Source: an uncultured Acetobacteraceae bacterium
GTDB lineage: Bacteria > Pseudomonadota > Alphaproteobacteria > Acetobacterales > Acetobacteraceae
Assembly (NCBI GenBank): GCA_903918315.1
Contig: CAIXEA010000155.1
Location: 1 to 64,000 of the forward strand
Direction: 5' to 3'
DNA length: 64,000 bases
The translations under genes were made by a program, and so were the position numbers. This document shows positions 45,276 through 53,846 of the stretch, piece by piece (within the stretch, counting starts at the first letter, position 1; each line of letters opens with the position of its first letter). Below the pieces are notes generated by a model. The model was not told the DNA's origin, ran no database searches, and worked only from the letters and a program-made list of their open reading frames with translations.

Positions 45276-46013
45276 TCATGACAGACCTGACGCCATGCCT
45301 TCCAGCGCCACCGGCGCGCGGATGGTGATCTCCGACGCCGAGGGTATGTCGATAAACCCCTCCGCGCGGAGCTTGGTGAAGGTTCGGCTCACGGTTTCAA
45401 TGGTCAGCCCAAGGTAATCGGCGATATCGCCCCGCGACATCGGCAGCGGAAACCGGGTCCGTGACGTCTGGCACATGACGCCCTGGCGGGCCTGCATCAT
45501 CAGGAACGACGCCAGCCGTTCCCGGGCGGTTTTGCGGCCGAGCAGCAGCATCTGATCCTGGGCCGCGACGAGCTCGGTCGAGGCGACTTCCAGCAGCCGC
45601 TTTTCCATCTTCGGGTAGTCATCCAACAAAGTGCGCACCCGGGCGCGGGAGAAGCGGCAAAAGCGCACGGTGTCGATCGCTTCGGCGCTGAAGGCATAGG
45701 TCTCGGATACCGCAAGGCCAAGGAAATGCCCCACGCCGGCAAAGCCGGTGATCTGCCGCCGCCCGTCCGGCAGCAGCTTGTACATGCGAACGGTTCCAGA
45801 CGAGATATTGAAGAAATGCGTCGCCGGATCGCCTTCCTGGATAAAGGTCGTGCCGGGCTGGGCGTGGGTCACTGTCGCGATCGCGGTCAGGCGGGCGAGG
45901 TCGGAGTCGGGAATGGCGTTGCAAACACTGTGTGGACGAGCATCGCAACTGGCGCAGGCATTGACCGTCGCATGTGGATCTAACACCACCGGCCGGGTCG
46001 AAAGCGCGAGCAT
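45276..46013 (-). CDS. fnrL: FnrL-type Crp/Fnr regulator with iron-sulfur cysteines
   Basis: Encodes 245 residues from ATG 46013 (46091 is possible). Cys20, Cys23, Cys31 and Cys119 fit the C-x2-C-x7-C...C set that binds an oxygen-labile [4Fe-4S] cluster in FnrL/FnrN proteins. A cNMP-type sensory domain (QEGDPATHFFNISSGTVRMYK) and a winged helix follow; the recognition helix TIETVSRTF has the E..SR residues that read TTGAT half-sites. A perfect FNR box lies upstream at 46122-46135, so oxygen-dependent autoregulation is likely. Confidence 0.9.
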   Translation of the reverse strand: MLALSTRPVVLDPHATVNACASCDARPHSVCNAIPDSDLARLTAIATVTHAQPGTTFIQEGDPATHFFNISSGTVRMYKLLPDGRRQITGFAGVGHFLGLAVSETYAFSAEAIDTVRFCRFSRARVRTLLDDYPKMEKRLLEVASTELVAAQDQMLLLGRKTARERLASFLMMQARQGVMCQTSRTRFPLPMSRGDIADYLGLTIETVSRTFTKLRAEGFIDIPSASEITIRAPVALEGMASGLS

Positions 46014-46121
46014 GGGGTAACCCCTTTCGTCTGAGACTCCTCCAGCGTTTAAGGTTCGCGCTTGTTTGATTACGCGTTCGCTGGCTGTCATTCACTCTCG
46101 ACCCCCAGGTCCCGGCGGGCA

Positions 46122-46135
46122 TTGATCTGGATCAA
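46122..46135. promoter_or_regulatory. FNR box in the divergent promoter region
   Basis: TTGATCTGGATCAA is a perfect match to the FNR consensus TTGAT-N4-ATCAA. Its centre is 115 bases before the fnrL start (46013) and 61 bases before the start at 46190, where CATAGT at 46167-46172 could be a -10 element. Confidence 0.85.
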
Positions 46136-46189
46136 CGCCATCCGGCGGAAACCGGTGCAGCATGTGCATAGTAGCCGGGCTTGAGCCGC

Positions 46190-46651
46190 ATGTCGAACGT
46201 CACAACTGAAATACTCTCCGCGGAGCACGCACGCTCTGCCTATCCTTTGATACGGGAGGCGCTGCCAGGCCTCGATCTGCAAACCTGGCTGCGGTTCGCC
46301 CGTCAGACCGCGGCAGCGCGCAAGGCCGGCAAGGCCGGGATCATCGCCGCCCGGCGCTCCGGTCGCGCGCATCCCTGCGGTCTGTTCTGCTATCGGGTGG
46401 ATCACGACCTTGAGCGGGGCCGGGTGCTGATCGCGGAGCATTTCGTCGCCGTGGATCTGCTGGAACCGGAGGTGGTGCTGGCCGCGCTCGTGGCCGAACT
46501 CGACGCGCTCGGCCGCCGGCTTGGATGCAACGCGGTCCGCAGCCTCGTGCATGGCACCGCCGCCGAGGTGTCCGGCGGGTTAACCGATGCCGGCCATATC
46601 CAGGCCGGCACGCTGTTGTTCAAATCCCTGCCCGCGGTGCTGCCGCCTTGA
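46190..46651 (+). CDS. Uncharacterised protein downstream of an FNR box
   Basis: Encodes 153 residues from ATG 46190. The order of segments (SAYPLIREALPGLDLQTWLRFA, IIAARRSGRAHPCGLFCYRVD, LIAEHFVAVDLLEPEVVLAALV, LGCNAVRSLVHG, GHIQAGTLLFKSL) suggests the alpha/beta pattern of a GNAT-type acyltransferase without a confident family match. Its promoter region contains the FNR box shared with fnrL, so it is likely part of the low-oxygen regulon. Function unknown. Confidence 0.7.
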   Translation: MSNVTTEILSAEHARSAYPLIREALPGLDLQTWLRFARQTAAARKAGKAGIIAARRSGRAHPCGLFCYRVDHDLERGRVLIAEHFVAVDLLEPEVVLAALVAELDALGRRLGCNAVRSLVHGTAAEVSGGLTDAGHIQAGTLLFKSLPAVLPP

Positions 46652-46704
46652 CCGCGACAGCCTGAAGCGTCCACATCCCCCTCGGCGTTATTCAGGCACA
46701 CTCC

Positions 46705-48033
46705 ATGGCTCGAACCCACGGGCGGCATCGGCGGCACCCAATTCTGGCGGGGCGGATCGCGCGGGTTCGCGCTCCGCTCGCACCACCCCGCAAGGGATGG
46801 TTCGCGGCGCTGGGGCCAGGCCTGATCACCGGTGCGTCCGATGATGACCCAAGCGGCATCGCCACCTATTCCCAGGCTGGCGCCCAGTTCGGCTTCAGCA
46901 TGTGCTGGGTGATGCTGTTCGCGTTCCCCCTGATGGCCGCCATTCAGGAAATCAGCGCCCGAATCGGCCGCGTGACCGGGCATGGCATCGCCGGCAATAT
47001 CCGCGCCCATTATCCGGCCTGGCTGCTGCGGATCATCGTCGCCCTCCTGCTGATTGCGAATATCATCAATCTGGGCGCCGATCTGGGGGCGATGGCGGAG
47101 GCACTGGCGCTGCTGATCCATGGGCCGGTGCATCTTTATGTTGTTGGCTTCGCGGTCGGCTGCGTGCTCCTGGAGGTTTTTTCCCGCTATGAGCGATATG
47201 TCTCCATCCTGAAATGGTCCGCGCTTTTCCTGCTGGCCTATGTCGCCACGACGCTGGCTGTCGATGTGCCCTGGGCCACCGTGGCGCGGAGCACCTTCAT
47301 CCCGAATTTCTCCTTCAAGACCGATTACGTGATCGCGATCGTCGCGGTCCTGGGAACAACGATCACCCCCTACTGCTTCTTCTGGCAGTCGTCGCAGGAA
47401 GCAGAGGATGAGCGGATCGATCCCCATGCCCAACCGCTTCTGGAGGCCCCCGAACAGGCGAAGGCGCAGATCGGCCGCATGCGGATCGATACCTATGTCG
47501 GGATGGGCTATTCCAACATCATCAGCCTGTTTATTATCGTTACGACAGCCGCGACGCTGAACGCGCATGGCATCACCGACATTCAGACCTCCGCCCAGGC
47601 GGCGGAAGCGCTGCGGCCCATCGCCGGAGACTTTACCTTCTTTCTCTTTGCCGCTGGCATCATCGGCATTGGCCTTCTCGCGGTGCCGGTTCTGGCCGGA
47701 TCGTGCGCCTATGCCCTTGGCGAAGCGCTCGGCTGGACCACCGGTCTCGATCGGCTGCCATTGGATGCGAAAGCGTTCTATGGGACCATCGCGGTTTCGA
47801 CATTGATTGGAATCATTGTCAATTTCATTGGGATCGATCCGATCAAAGCGCTGTTCTGGGCGGCGGTATTGAACGGGGTCGTGGCCGTACCGCTGATGGT
47901 TGTCATGATGATCATGGCTATGGCGCCCAAGGTCATGGGGCGCTTCATCCTGCCCTGGCCGCTGTGGGTGATGGGTTGGCTCTGCACGCTCACCATGACC
48001 GCGGCCGTGGGGATCATGGTCTGGACATGGTGA
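46705..48033 (+). CDS. Nramp-like divalent metal transporter with variant motifs
   Basis: Encodes 442 residues with about 11 membrane helices and a basic N-terminus (1-35). The helix-1 motif, DPGN in classical Nramp, reads DDDPSGIATYSQAG (46-59), and the helix-6 motif, classically MPH, reads TTITPYCFFWQSSQEAEDE (219-237). It therefore belongs to a divergent branch and may carry Mg or another ion rather than Mn/Fe; ion choice is inference. Other landmarks are MAAIQEISARIGRVTGHGI and IANIINLGADLGAMAEAL. It overlaps the next gene. Confidence 0.85.
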   Translation: MARTHGRHRRHPILAGRIARVRAPLAPPRKGWFAALGPGLITGASDDDPSGIATYSQAGAQFGFSMCWVMLFAFPLMAAIQEISARIGRVTGHGIAGNIRAHYPAWLLRIIVALLLIANIINLGADLGAMAEALALLIHGPVHLYVVGFAVGCVLLEVFSRYERYVSILKWSALFLLAYVATTLAVDVPWATVARSTFIPNFSFKTDYVIAIVAVLGTTITPYCFFWQSSQEAEDERIDPHAQPLLEAPEQAKAQIGRMRIDTYVGMGYSNIISLFIIVTTAATLNAHGITDIQTSAQAAEALRPIAGDFTFFLFAAGIIGIGLLAVPVLAGSCAYALGEALGWTTGLDRLPLDAKAFYGTIAVSTLIGIIVNFIGIDPIKALFWAAVLNGVVAVPLMVVMMIMAMAPKVMGRFILPWPLWVMGWLCTLTMTAAVGIMVWTW

Positions 48034-48725
48034 TGCGGGCCTTCCCTCGGGCCCTTATCGGGGCGCTGGGGCTGGGTTTGATGATGACCGTCGTGATGCC
48101 GGCCGCCGCGGCTGACCGGTTGGCGGAGGCGGACCGTCTGATCCGCGACGCGGATGCGATCTGGGGCCAGGATATGGTCCGGATCGATACACTCCTACGC
48201 CATGCCCTGACCCTGCGGGAGCAAGCCCTGCCACCAGGCGATACCAACATCGCCGACACGCTGGGCATGCTCGGGCGCAACGCCTTCAACCAGGGCCAAA
48301 TGCCGGACGCGGACCGCTGGTTCCGCCGCCAACTGGCGTTGGAGGAACAGGCAAGGCCCTTCAGTCTGGAGACCGCGCGCGCCCTCGGTGATCTCGGGGC
48401 CACGATGCGGGAGGAATGCCAACTGCCGCAAGCCGAGCAACTGGTCCGGCGGTCACTGGCGTTGCGGCAGGCTTTGTCGGCAGACGGCATCGTCTGGTGG
48501 CGGGCGGGGAGCCACGACAACCTGTCGAAAATCCACGAACTGATGGGGCGTCTGGACGACGCGATCGCTGACACGATCAATGCCGCTGACGTCATGCGCG
48601 ACACAGGAACGGCGGGGGATATGCGGCGGCGCCAGTATACCGAACGCTTGATCTGCCTGCGACACAGGCTGGAGTCTGGCGCGCCGCCCTGCTGGCCAAC
48701 GCCATGCCCGGTTCCGATCTCGTAA
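48027..48725 (+). CDS. Secreted TPR-repeat protein
   Basis: Encodes 232 residues from ATG 48027 (48033, forming TGATG with the previous stop, is possible). A signal peptide (VMRAFPRALIGALGLGLMMTVVMPAAAA) precedes about three tetratricopeptide repeats with the A/L pattern (NIADTLGMLGRNAFNQGQMP, ARALGDLGATMREECQLPQA, SHDNLSKIHELMGRLDDAIA). It would act as a periplasmic protein-interaction scaffold. Coupling to the Nramp-like transporter by overlap suggests a joint role, not otherwise supported. Confidence 0.72.
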   Translation: MVMRAFPRALIGALGLGLMMTVVMPAAAADRLAEADRLIRDADAIWGQDMVRIDTLLRHALTLREQALPPGDTNIADTLGMLGRNAFNQGQMPDADRWFRRQLALEEQARPFSLETARALGDLGATMREECQLPQAEQLVRRSLALRQALSADGIVWWRAGSHDNLSKIHELMGRLDDAIADTINAADVMRDTGTAGDMRRRQYTERLICLRHRLESGAPPCWPTPCPVPIS

Positions 48726-48755
48726 CCCGCCTACCGGTCAGCTCTGAGCGGCGGG

Positions 48756-50330
48756 CTACGCTGGCCGCAAGTTCCACGGATAGGGGCACGGCCCCTGCAG
48801 CATCCCGGTCAACCGTTTGTTGAACACGGTGCGGATATAATATTGGCCGAGCGGGATGGATGGCGCCTCCTCCAGCGCCAGGACGCCGATGGCCTTCGCC
48901 ACAGTGGTCTGGGCGGCCTCATCCGGGGCGGCGAGCCAGTCGTTCACCATCGCTTCCAGCCTGGGGTTGTCCCACCAGCCGAACCAACCCTGCTTGCCCT
49001 GACCGCGCCAAGGGGAGGCAACCGCCGGATTGATCCAGTTCGACGACGATCCGGTGGTATGGAAGATGTTCCAGCCCCCTTTGTCCGGGGGCTCCCTCGA
49101 CGCACGCCGTTGCACCACGGTGCCCCAGTCGGATTCCTGCAGATCGACCGTCATCCCCATCGTGCGCAGCAAATCCGCGGTGACCTGACCCAGGGGGCCG
49201 ATCAGGGGGAAGTCGGTGGGGTTGATGATGACGACCTTCTGGCCGGCATAGCCGGATGCCGCCAGCAGGCGTTTCGCCTGGGCCATGTCCCCTGGCATCA
49301 GCCGATCGCCGGCCTCTTCGGTGGCATAGGGGGTGCCGCAGGGGAAGGCGGTCCGGCAGGCACGCCATAACGCGGTGTCATCGCCGACCGCGGTGCGCAT
49401 GTAATCGTCCTGTTTGACCGCCGTCATCACCGCGCGCCGCACGCGCACATCGTTAAACGGCGGATACAGGCTGTTGAACCGCAAAATGCTGTTCCGCCCC
49501 GTGGGGTCGGCGATGATGCTGGTCAGGCTCGGTTCCTTCAACAGCATCGGCAGCAGGTCGTTGAAGGGCCGTTCCCACCAATCAGCCTCCCCACGCTGCA
49601 TCGCCGCGGCCGCGGTGGCGGCATCGGGGATCACATTCCATTCCACACGCGGGAAATGCGCGATTTTCCCACCCGTCGCCCATTCCGGCTTTTCCTGGCG
49701 CGGCACGTAGCCATCGAACCGTGCATAGGCGACGCGCGCACCGGACACATAGTCATCCGCCAGGAAACGGTAGGGACCGGAGCCCACAACGTCCGTGATG
49801 GCCTTCATGGCGTCGGTCCGGGCAAAACGCTCCGGCATGATGAACGGGACCGAGGCATCCGGCTTCGCCAGGGCGTCGAGCAACAATGGAAACGGGCGGG
49901 TCAACCGGATTTCCATGGTCCGGTCATCAGGGGCGCTCCATGCCTCGACGATCGCCTCCAGGATCTGGCCCAGTGGATCGCGTTTGCACCAGCGTTGGAT
50001 GGACGCAACGCAGTCGGCACCACGCACCGGTGTCCCGTCGTGGAAGATCAGGCCTTCGCGGAGCCGGATGCGCCAAACGCGCGCGTCGGCGGAAACCGTG
50101 TGCCCTTCCGCCATCTGCGGCCTGGGGCGCATATCCGGCCCGGCGGAATAGAGCGTGTCATAGACATAGTAGCCATGATTGTTGGTGACCGTCGCCGTGG
50201 TCCAAATCGGATCAAGGGACGTCAAATTTGATTGCGGAATGAACCGCAAGGTCGCGGCCTTCGCCGGCTGCGCGACGGCGGGGGCGGCGAGGGTCGAGGC
50301 GGCAGCAACCAGAAAATCACGGCGACGCAT
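48756..50330 (-). CDS. Family-5 ABC substrate-binding protein, orphan
   Basis: Encodes 524 residues. The start at 50330 gives a Tat-like signal (MRRRDFLVAAASTLAAPAVA). The mature part LRFIPQSNLTSLDPIWTTA, VWRIRLREGLIFHDGTPVRG, VEWNVIPDAATAAAAMQRGE and a tail IPLGQYYIRTVFNKRLTG make it a paralogue of the proteins at 20574-22148 and 56890-58488. Ligand unknown; no permease or ATPase adjoins. A palindromic repeat lies 32 bases upstream of the start. Confidence 0.9.
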   Translation of the reverse strand: MRRRDFLVAAASTLAAPAVAQPAKAATLRFIPQSNLTSLDPIWTTATVTNNHGYYVYDTLYSAGPDMRPRPQMAEGHTVSADARVWRIRLREGLIFHDGTPVRGADCVASIQRWCKRDPLGQILEAIVEAWSAPDDRTMEIRLTRPFPLLLDALAKPDASVPFIMPERFARTDAMKAITDVVGSGPYRFLADDYVSGARVAYARFDGYVPRQEKPEWATGGKIAHFPRVEWNVIPDAATAAAAMQRGEADWWERPFNDLLPMLLKEPSLTSIIADPTGRNSILRFNSLYPPFNDVRVRRAVMTAVKQDDYMRTAVGDDTALWRACRTAFPCGTPYATEEAGDRLMPGDMAQAKRLLAASGYAGQKVVIINPTDFPLIGPLGQVTADLLRTMGMTVDLQESDWGTVVQRRASREPPDKGGWNIFHTTGSSSNWINPAVASPWRGQGKQGWFGWWDNPRLEAMVNDWLAAPDEAAQTTVAKAIGVLALEEAPSIPLGQYYIRTVFNKRLTGMLQGPCPYPWNLRPA

Positions 50331-50361
50331 GGCGGTTGATCCCTTCGCGGTGTCACGCATA

Positions 50362-50418
50362 GAGCAATACCGGTTTAGGTTGAATCGCGCAGCGATCAAC
50401 AAACCGGTGAAATTGCTC
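50362..50418. repeat. REP-like palindrome
   Basis: Nested inverted arms: GAGCAATACCGGTTT (50362-50376) pairs with AAACCGGT (50401-50408) and ATTGCTC (50412-50418), and inside GTTGAATCGC pairs with GCGATCAAC around a GCA loop. Such palindromes with an ACCGGTTT...GCGCAGCG core are common dispersed repeats in alphaproteobacteria. It separates the Nudix gene from the family-5 binding protein. Confidence 0.7.
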
Positions 50419-50437
50419 GATCAAACATAGCAGGAGC

Positions 50438-50459
50438 CTGTCCGTCTTTAGCCGGACAG
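50438..50459 (-). terminator. Hairpin after the Nudix gene
   Basis: Stem CTGTCCG / CGGACAG with an eight-base loop, 14 bases past the Nudix stop codon. No T-run follows, so termination would be weak; it may belong to the adjacent repeat. Confidence 0.35.
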
Positions 50460-50472
50460 ACTCTAGCGCGAA

Positions 50473-50904
50473 TCAGCCGATGAGGCCGCGCGCGATCTCA
50501 ATGATCCGATGAGCCTCGGTCCAAAGATTATACGGTGCCAGGTCGTCCATCGAAACCCATGCGACTTCGGATACATCCGATCCGGCGACCGCGATGCCGC
50601 CTTGGTAGCGAGCCGCGAAGTCCAGGATCGTATAATGAAAGCGCACCCGGCCGGCGCTATCGTGCCGGATGGTATCGACATAGGCGCAAAAATGCAGATC
50701 GCCGACGGTTAGCCCGGTTTCCTCGTGCAATTCCCGCCGCGCCGCGTCCTGGCAGGTTTCGCCAACATCCTGGGCGCCGCCAGGGAGGGTCCAACTGCCG
50801 ACATTCGGCGGTTTGCCGCGCCGGCATAGCAGTACCTCGTTGTCCCGAATGACCACGATGCCAATCCCGACGATGGGCCGGGGCGGGTATTCCCGATCGG
50901 TCAT
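50473..50904 (-). CDS. Nudix hydrolase
   Basis: Encodes 143 residues; the start at 50904 overlaps the DUF4340 stop by 4 bases. The Nudix box G-x5-E-x7-R-E-L-x-E-E-x-G-L is perfect at residues 43-65. SWTLPGG before it and the opening VGIGIVVIRDNEVLLCRRGK fit nucleoside-diphosphate-linked substrates of the MutT/ADP-ribose kind. It is the last gene of the ABC-2 exporter operon, an unexpected partner. Confidence 0.92.
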   Translation of the reverse strand: MTDREYPPRPIVGIGIVVIRDNEVLLCRRGKPPNVGSWTLPGGAQDVGETCQDAARRELHEETGLTVGDLHFCAYVDTIRHDSAGRVRFHYTILDFAARYQGGIAVAGSDVSEVAWVSMDDLAPYNLWTEAHRIIEIARGLIG

Positions 50905-51935
50905 GGTTTGGCCGGCGCTTCCGCGGGTTTCTCCGTCGCCTTGAGATCGTCCATCGCCGGGATAAGGGTCTTGCCCTTCCACGCACCAATTTCGAACAGC
51001 CAGGGTGATAGCCGGGCATGCAGCGTCTTGGCTTCGTCGGCGGCTTTGCCGGTGCCGGTGATCGTGAAGTTCACCCAAAGGTCCTTGTCAGCCCGGTAGA
51101 ACACGCCCGTGATCTCCAGCCCATCCGTGGTCGTGAAGACCGAGGAGCCGACGGTCTGACCGACGGGATCGCTGACGGCGCGAACATCCTGCAAGGTGAA
51201 TGATTCATAGCCCCGGGCGATGTCCTCCAGCTTGTAGTCTTCCAGCTTCGGATGCTCCGCCGGAGTGGTGAGTTCGAGCTTCGCATCCTTGCGGGTGAAG
51301 GTCAGGCCAGGGGCGTCGCTGCGTTTGACGACGACCGACTGAATGCGGTCATGCTTGATGTCAAGGATATCCCGCGGCAACCACATGCCCGGATCGTGGT
51401 CCGCCTCCAGCCCGCCATTGGCCAGCCAGGCCTGATTTTCCGCCGGACGGCGGACATAGACCTGGTCTTCCACCTTGCCCTGACTGCGGATGCGGCGATG
51501 GCCCACGATCACGTCCACGATCGCGGTGCCCTTCGCATCGAGGATACGCAGATGGTTGGCGTTGGAGTCCGCCTTCGTCGCGTCATCAACCCCCAGGCGG
51601 CCGAACTGTGCCGGGTCGGCGGTGCGCGGCTCCGCGAGGCGCAATTCCGTCAGAACCGTCAGCATGCTGTGCAATTTGGACTCGATCACGGGATAGCCCG
51701 CCCGGTCCACGATCCCCCACCGGCCGTCCTTCAGGGCGATGGTCGTGGTCTTTCCCTGGAACGTGATCTCGATCCGCGCGGCCTGCTTCAGCGTCGCCGC
51801 GAGCCCGGGGAACATCGTTTGACCCACCGCGATCGCGGTCTGCTGGGGTGGTTTGGAGGCGGTCCCGAAATACCAGCCAGCCCCAAGCGTGGCCGTGCCA
51901 AGGCCGACAAGGATCAGAAGCGTGCGTTGGTTCAT
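50901..51935 (-). CDS. DUF4340 domain protein of an ABC-2 exporter
   Basis: Encodes 344 residues with one N-terminal membrane anchor (LLILVGLGTATLGAGWYFG) and a long periplasmic part: KLHSMLTVLTELRLAEPRTA, VDVIVGHRRIRSQGKVEDQV, WLPRDILDIKHDRIQSVVVK. This matches DUF4340, which commonly follows GldG-like genes. It ends in an Ala/Pro/Lys tail. It overlaps both neighbours by 4 bases. Its role is probably structural within the exporter complex. Confidence 0.85.
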   Translation of the reverse strand: MNQRTLLILVGLGTATLGAGWYFGTASKPPQQTAIAVGQTMFPGLAATLKQAARIEITFQGKTTTIALKDGRWGIVDRAGYPVIESKLHSMLTVLTELRLAEPRTADPAQFGRLGVDDATKADSNANHLRILDAKGTAIVDVIVGHRRIRSQGKVEDQVYVRRPAENQAWLANGGLEADHDPGMWLPRDILDIKHDRIQSVVVKRSDAPGLTFTRKDAKLELTTPAEHPKLEDYKLEDIARGYESFTLQDVRAVSDPVGQTVGSSVFTTTDGLEITGVFYRADKDLWVNFTITGTGKAADEAKTLHARLSPWLFEIGAWKGKTLIPAMDDLKATEKPAEAPAKP

Positions 51936-53842
51936 GCCCGGGCCCTCGCGCGGCGGGCGCGTTGCACCAGCCCCATGCTGATCGCCAGAAGCGTCAGCAG
52001 CGCCGGCACGACGACGATGTTGAACAGCCGAAGCTCGGTTTCAAGGCGGGAAATGCCGCGGTTCAGCTCCAGTTGTACCGCCCGCAGCTTCTGCCGGGTC
52101 TCGACGATATCCTTTCGGGCGGCGTCGATGGCGGCCCGTTGCTCTTCGGTGACCATGGCTTCTTGTTTGGCTTTGTCGCCATCGCCGCTCGTACCCGAAC
52201 GGAGCGCGCGCATCTGCTTCTCCACCTCTTCGAGATGCTTTTGCAACGCCTGTTCGGTCTGGCGATACGATGCTTCAGCGTCGCTCTGCATCTGGGCGAC
52301 CAGGGTGAAGGGATGGTTGGTATCGCCCCGGGCGCGCAGGCCGATGAGCATATCGCCGCCCGTGAGGGTGCCAATGAGGTTGGCGACGAAAGGCCCGTTA
52401 TCCGCGAAGGGCGTTGCCGTCGGCTGCCCGAAGAAGTCGGCGATGCGGACCCAGAACCGGTCAGCCAGGATGTCGGTGTCGGCCACGACCACCAGGTTGG
52501 CCGGCGCATCCGTGGCGGCCTTATGGGCCGGGAATGACTCGGCGCGCTTCTCATCCTTGCCCAGCGGCGGTGGCCCGTCGAAGGCGGATTTCAGGACGCC
52601 ACGCACGCGCGCCGCGATGACCCGCTGTTTGCCGTCGGGCCGGAAATCGGCCAGCAGTTTCGCCGGCTCTGGTGTGGCCAGTTTGCCAAGCGGCACCGGG
52701 CCGGAGCGGTCGCTGGTCGTGAGCAGTGGTGTGAAGGTGATCGACGCGCCCTCTTTCTTGCTCAGCGCCCCCGGTGAAGCCACCGTGACCTGCTGCAACG
52801 TGGCGGTTGCGGGGTCGTCGGTGTTCAGACCTTCCCGGATGTTGAACCAGGGGACGTAGTTGACGGCCTGCACCCGCTCGTCGCGGCCCGCCCGGACGCG
52901 CCAGGCCCCGGTCAGATCGCCATAGACCTGGGTCGGATCAAACACGATGCCCCAGGCGTCGAACAACTTCTTCAGATCGGAATGGGTGTCGGTCGTTGGC
53001 ATCCCGTTCGGGCCGGGCATCTGGGCGGTGGCCTCGCTCCAAGGGTCCACCATCGCCATCAGGCGGCCACCCCGCATGACGAACTGGTCGATGGCATACA
53101 GCGTGTCGTCGGACAGATCCCGCGCCTGTGCGACCAGCAGCACCTGGATGTCGGGGTCGATCACCTTGGCGTCGGTCGGGACCGTGCGCAGCGTATTGGT
53201 CTGGCGCAACAGGAAGGCGGAGGCATAAGGCTGCCCATCCTGCCCCTGTCCACGCGCCATCATCATCGCCTGCCGATCGCCATCCAGTGGCAGGGACGAC
53301 ATGACACCAACGAGGGGGCGCTTGGGATTGGACAGCTCGTAGATCAGTTTGGTCAGGTCGTATTCCAGAAAGCGCTCGCGCTCCGCCTGGAAGAAGGGAA
53401 TGGTGCGTTCGTCGTCTTCGAGATTGGAGCCGACAAGGCCGAACCACACTTGCACCCCGCCGGTATCGACCGGCACACCCTGCAGGCCGAAGGCCATCGC
53501 GCGATCTTCGACATCGCTGTAGGGCTCGGGATCGAAGAATTCGAGCTTCACCTTCCCGCCGGAGATCGAGGCATAGTTCTGCAGCATCTCCTGCACATGG
53601 TCCGCGAAGGTGCCGTACGCGGGCACGGTGGCGCCCAGTTTGCGGGAATAGAACAGCCGCAGCGTTATGGGCTCTTTCAGGGCCGCGAGCACATTTTTGG
53701 TGCCCTCCGACAGCGTGTAGATGTGCGACGCGGTCAGATCGATCCGCGTGCTGCTGAGACGGGCATCGGCCAGCATATTCAGGCCGATGGCGATACCGGC
53801 GGCCGCGATGACCCCGATAATGGAAAACCACAGACGGCGCAT
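51932..53842 (-). CDS. GldG-like ABC-2 transporter auxiliary protein
   Basis: Encodes 636 residues from the start at 53842. An N-terminal anchor (RLWFSIIGVIAAAGIAIGLNML) leads into a large periplasmic domain opening RIDLTASHIYTLSEGTKNVL, with LRLFYSRKLGATVP, FFDPEPYSDVEDRA and VLLVAQARDLSDDTLYAIDQ. A coiled coil (about 535-600, rich in Glu/Lys/Arg) precedes a C-terminal helix VVVPALLTLLAISMGLVQRA. This is the GldG/DUF7088-type layout found beside ABC-2 permeases. The substrate is unknown. Confidence 0.85.
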   Translation of the reverse strand: MRRLWFSIIGVIAAAGIAIGLNMLADARLSSTRIDLTASHIYTLSEGTKNVLAALKEPITLRLFYSRKLGATVPAYGTFADHVQEMLQNYASISGGKVKLEFFDPEPYSDVEDRAMAFGLQGVPVDTGGVQVWFGLVGSNLEDDERTIPFFQAERERFLEYDLTKLIYELSNPKRPLVGVMSSLPLDGDRQAMMMARGQGQDGQPYASAFLLRQTNTLRTVPTDAKVIDPDIQVLLVAQARDLSDDTLYAIDQFVMRGGRLMAMVDPWSEATAQMPGPNGMPTTDTHSDLKKLFDAWGIVFDPTQVYGDLTGAWRVRAGRDERVQAVNYVPWFNIREGLNTDDPATATLQQVTVASPGALSKKEGASITFTPLLTTSDRSGPVPLGKLATPEPAKLLADFRPDGKQRVIAARVRGVLKSAFDGPPPLGKDEKRAESFPAHKAATDAPANLVVVADTDILADRFWVRIADFFGQPTATPFADNGPFVANLIGTLTGGDMLIGLRARGDTNHPFTLVAQMQSDAEASYRQTEQALQKHLEEVEKQMRALRSGTSGDGDKAKQEAMVTEEQRAAIDAARKDIVETRQKLRAVQLELNRGISRLETELRLFNIVVVPALLTLLAISMGLVQRARRARARA

Positions 53843-53846
53843 CGGA

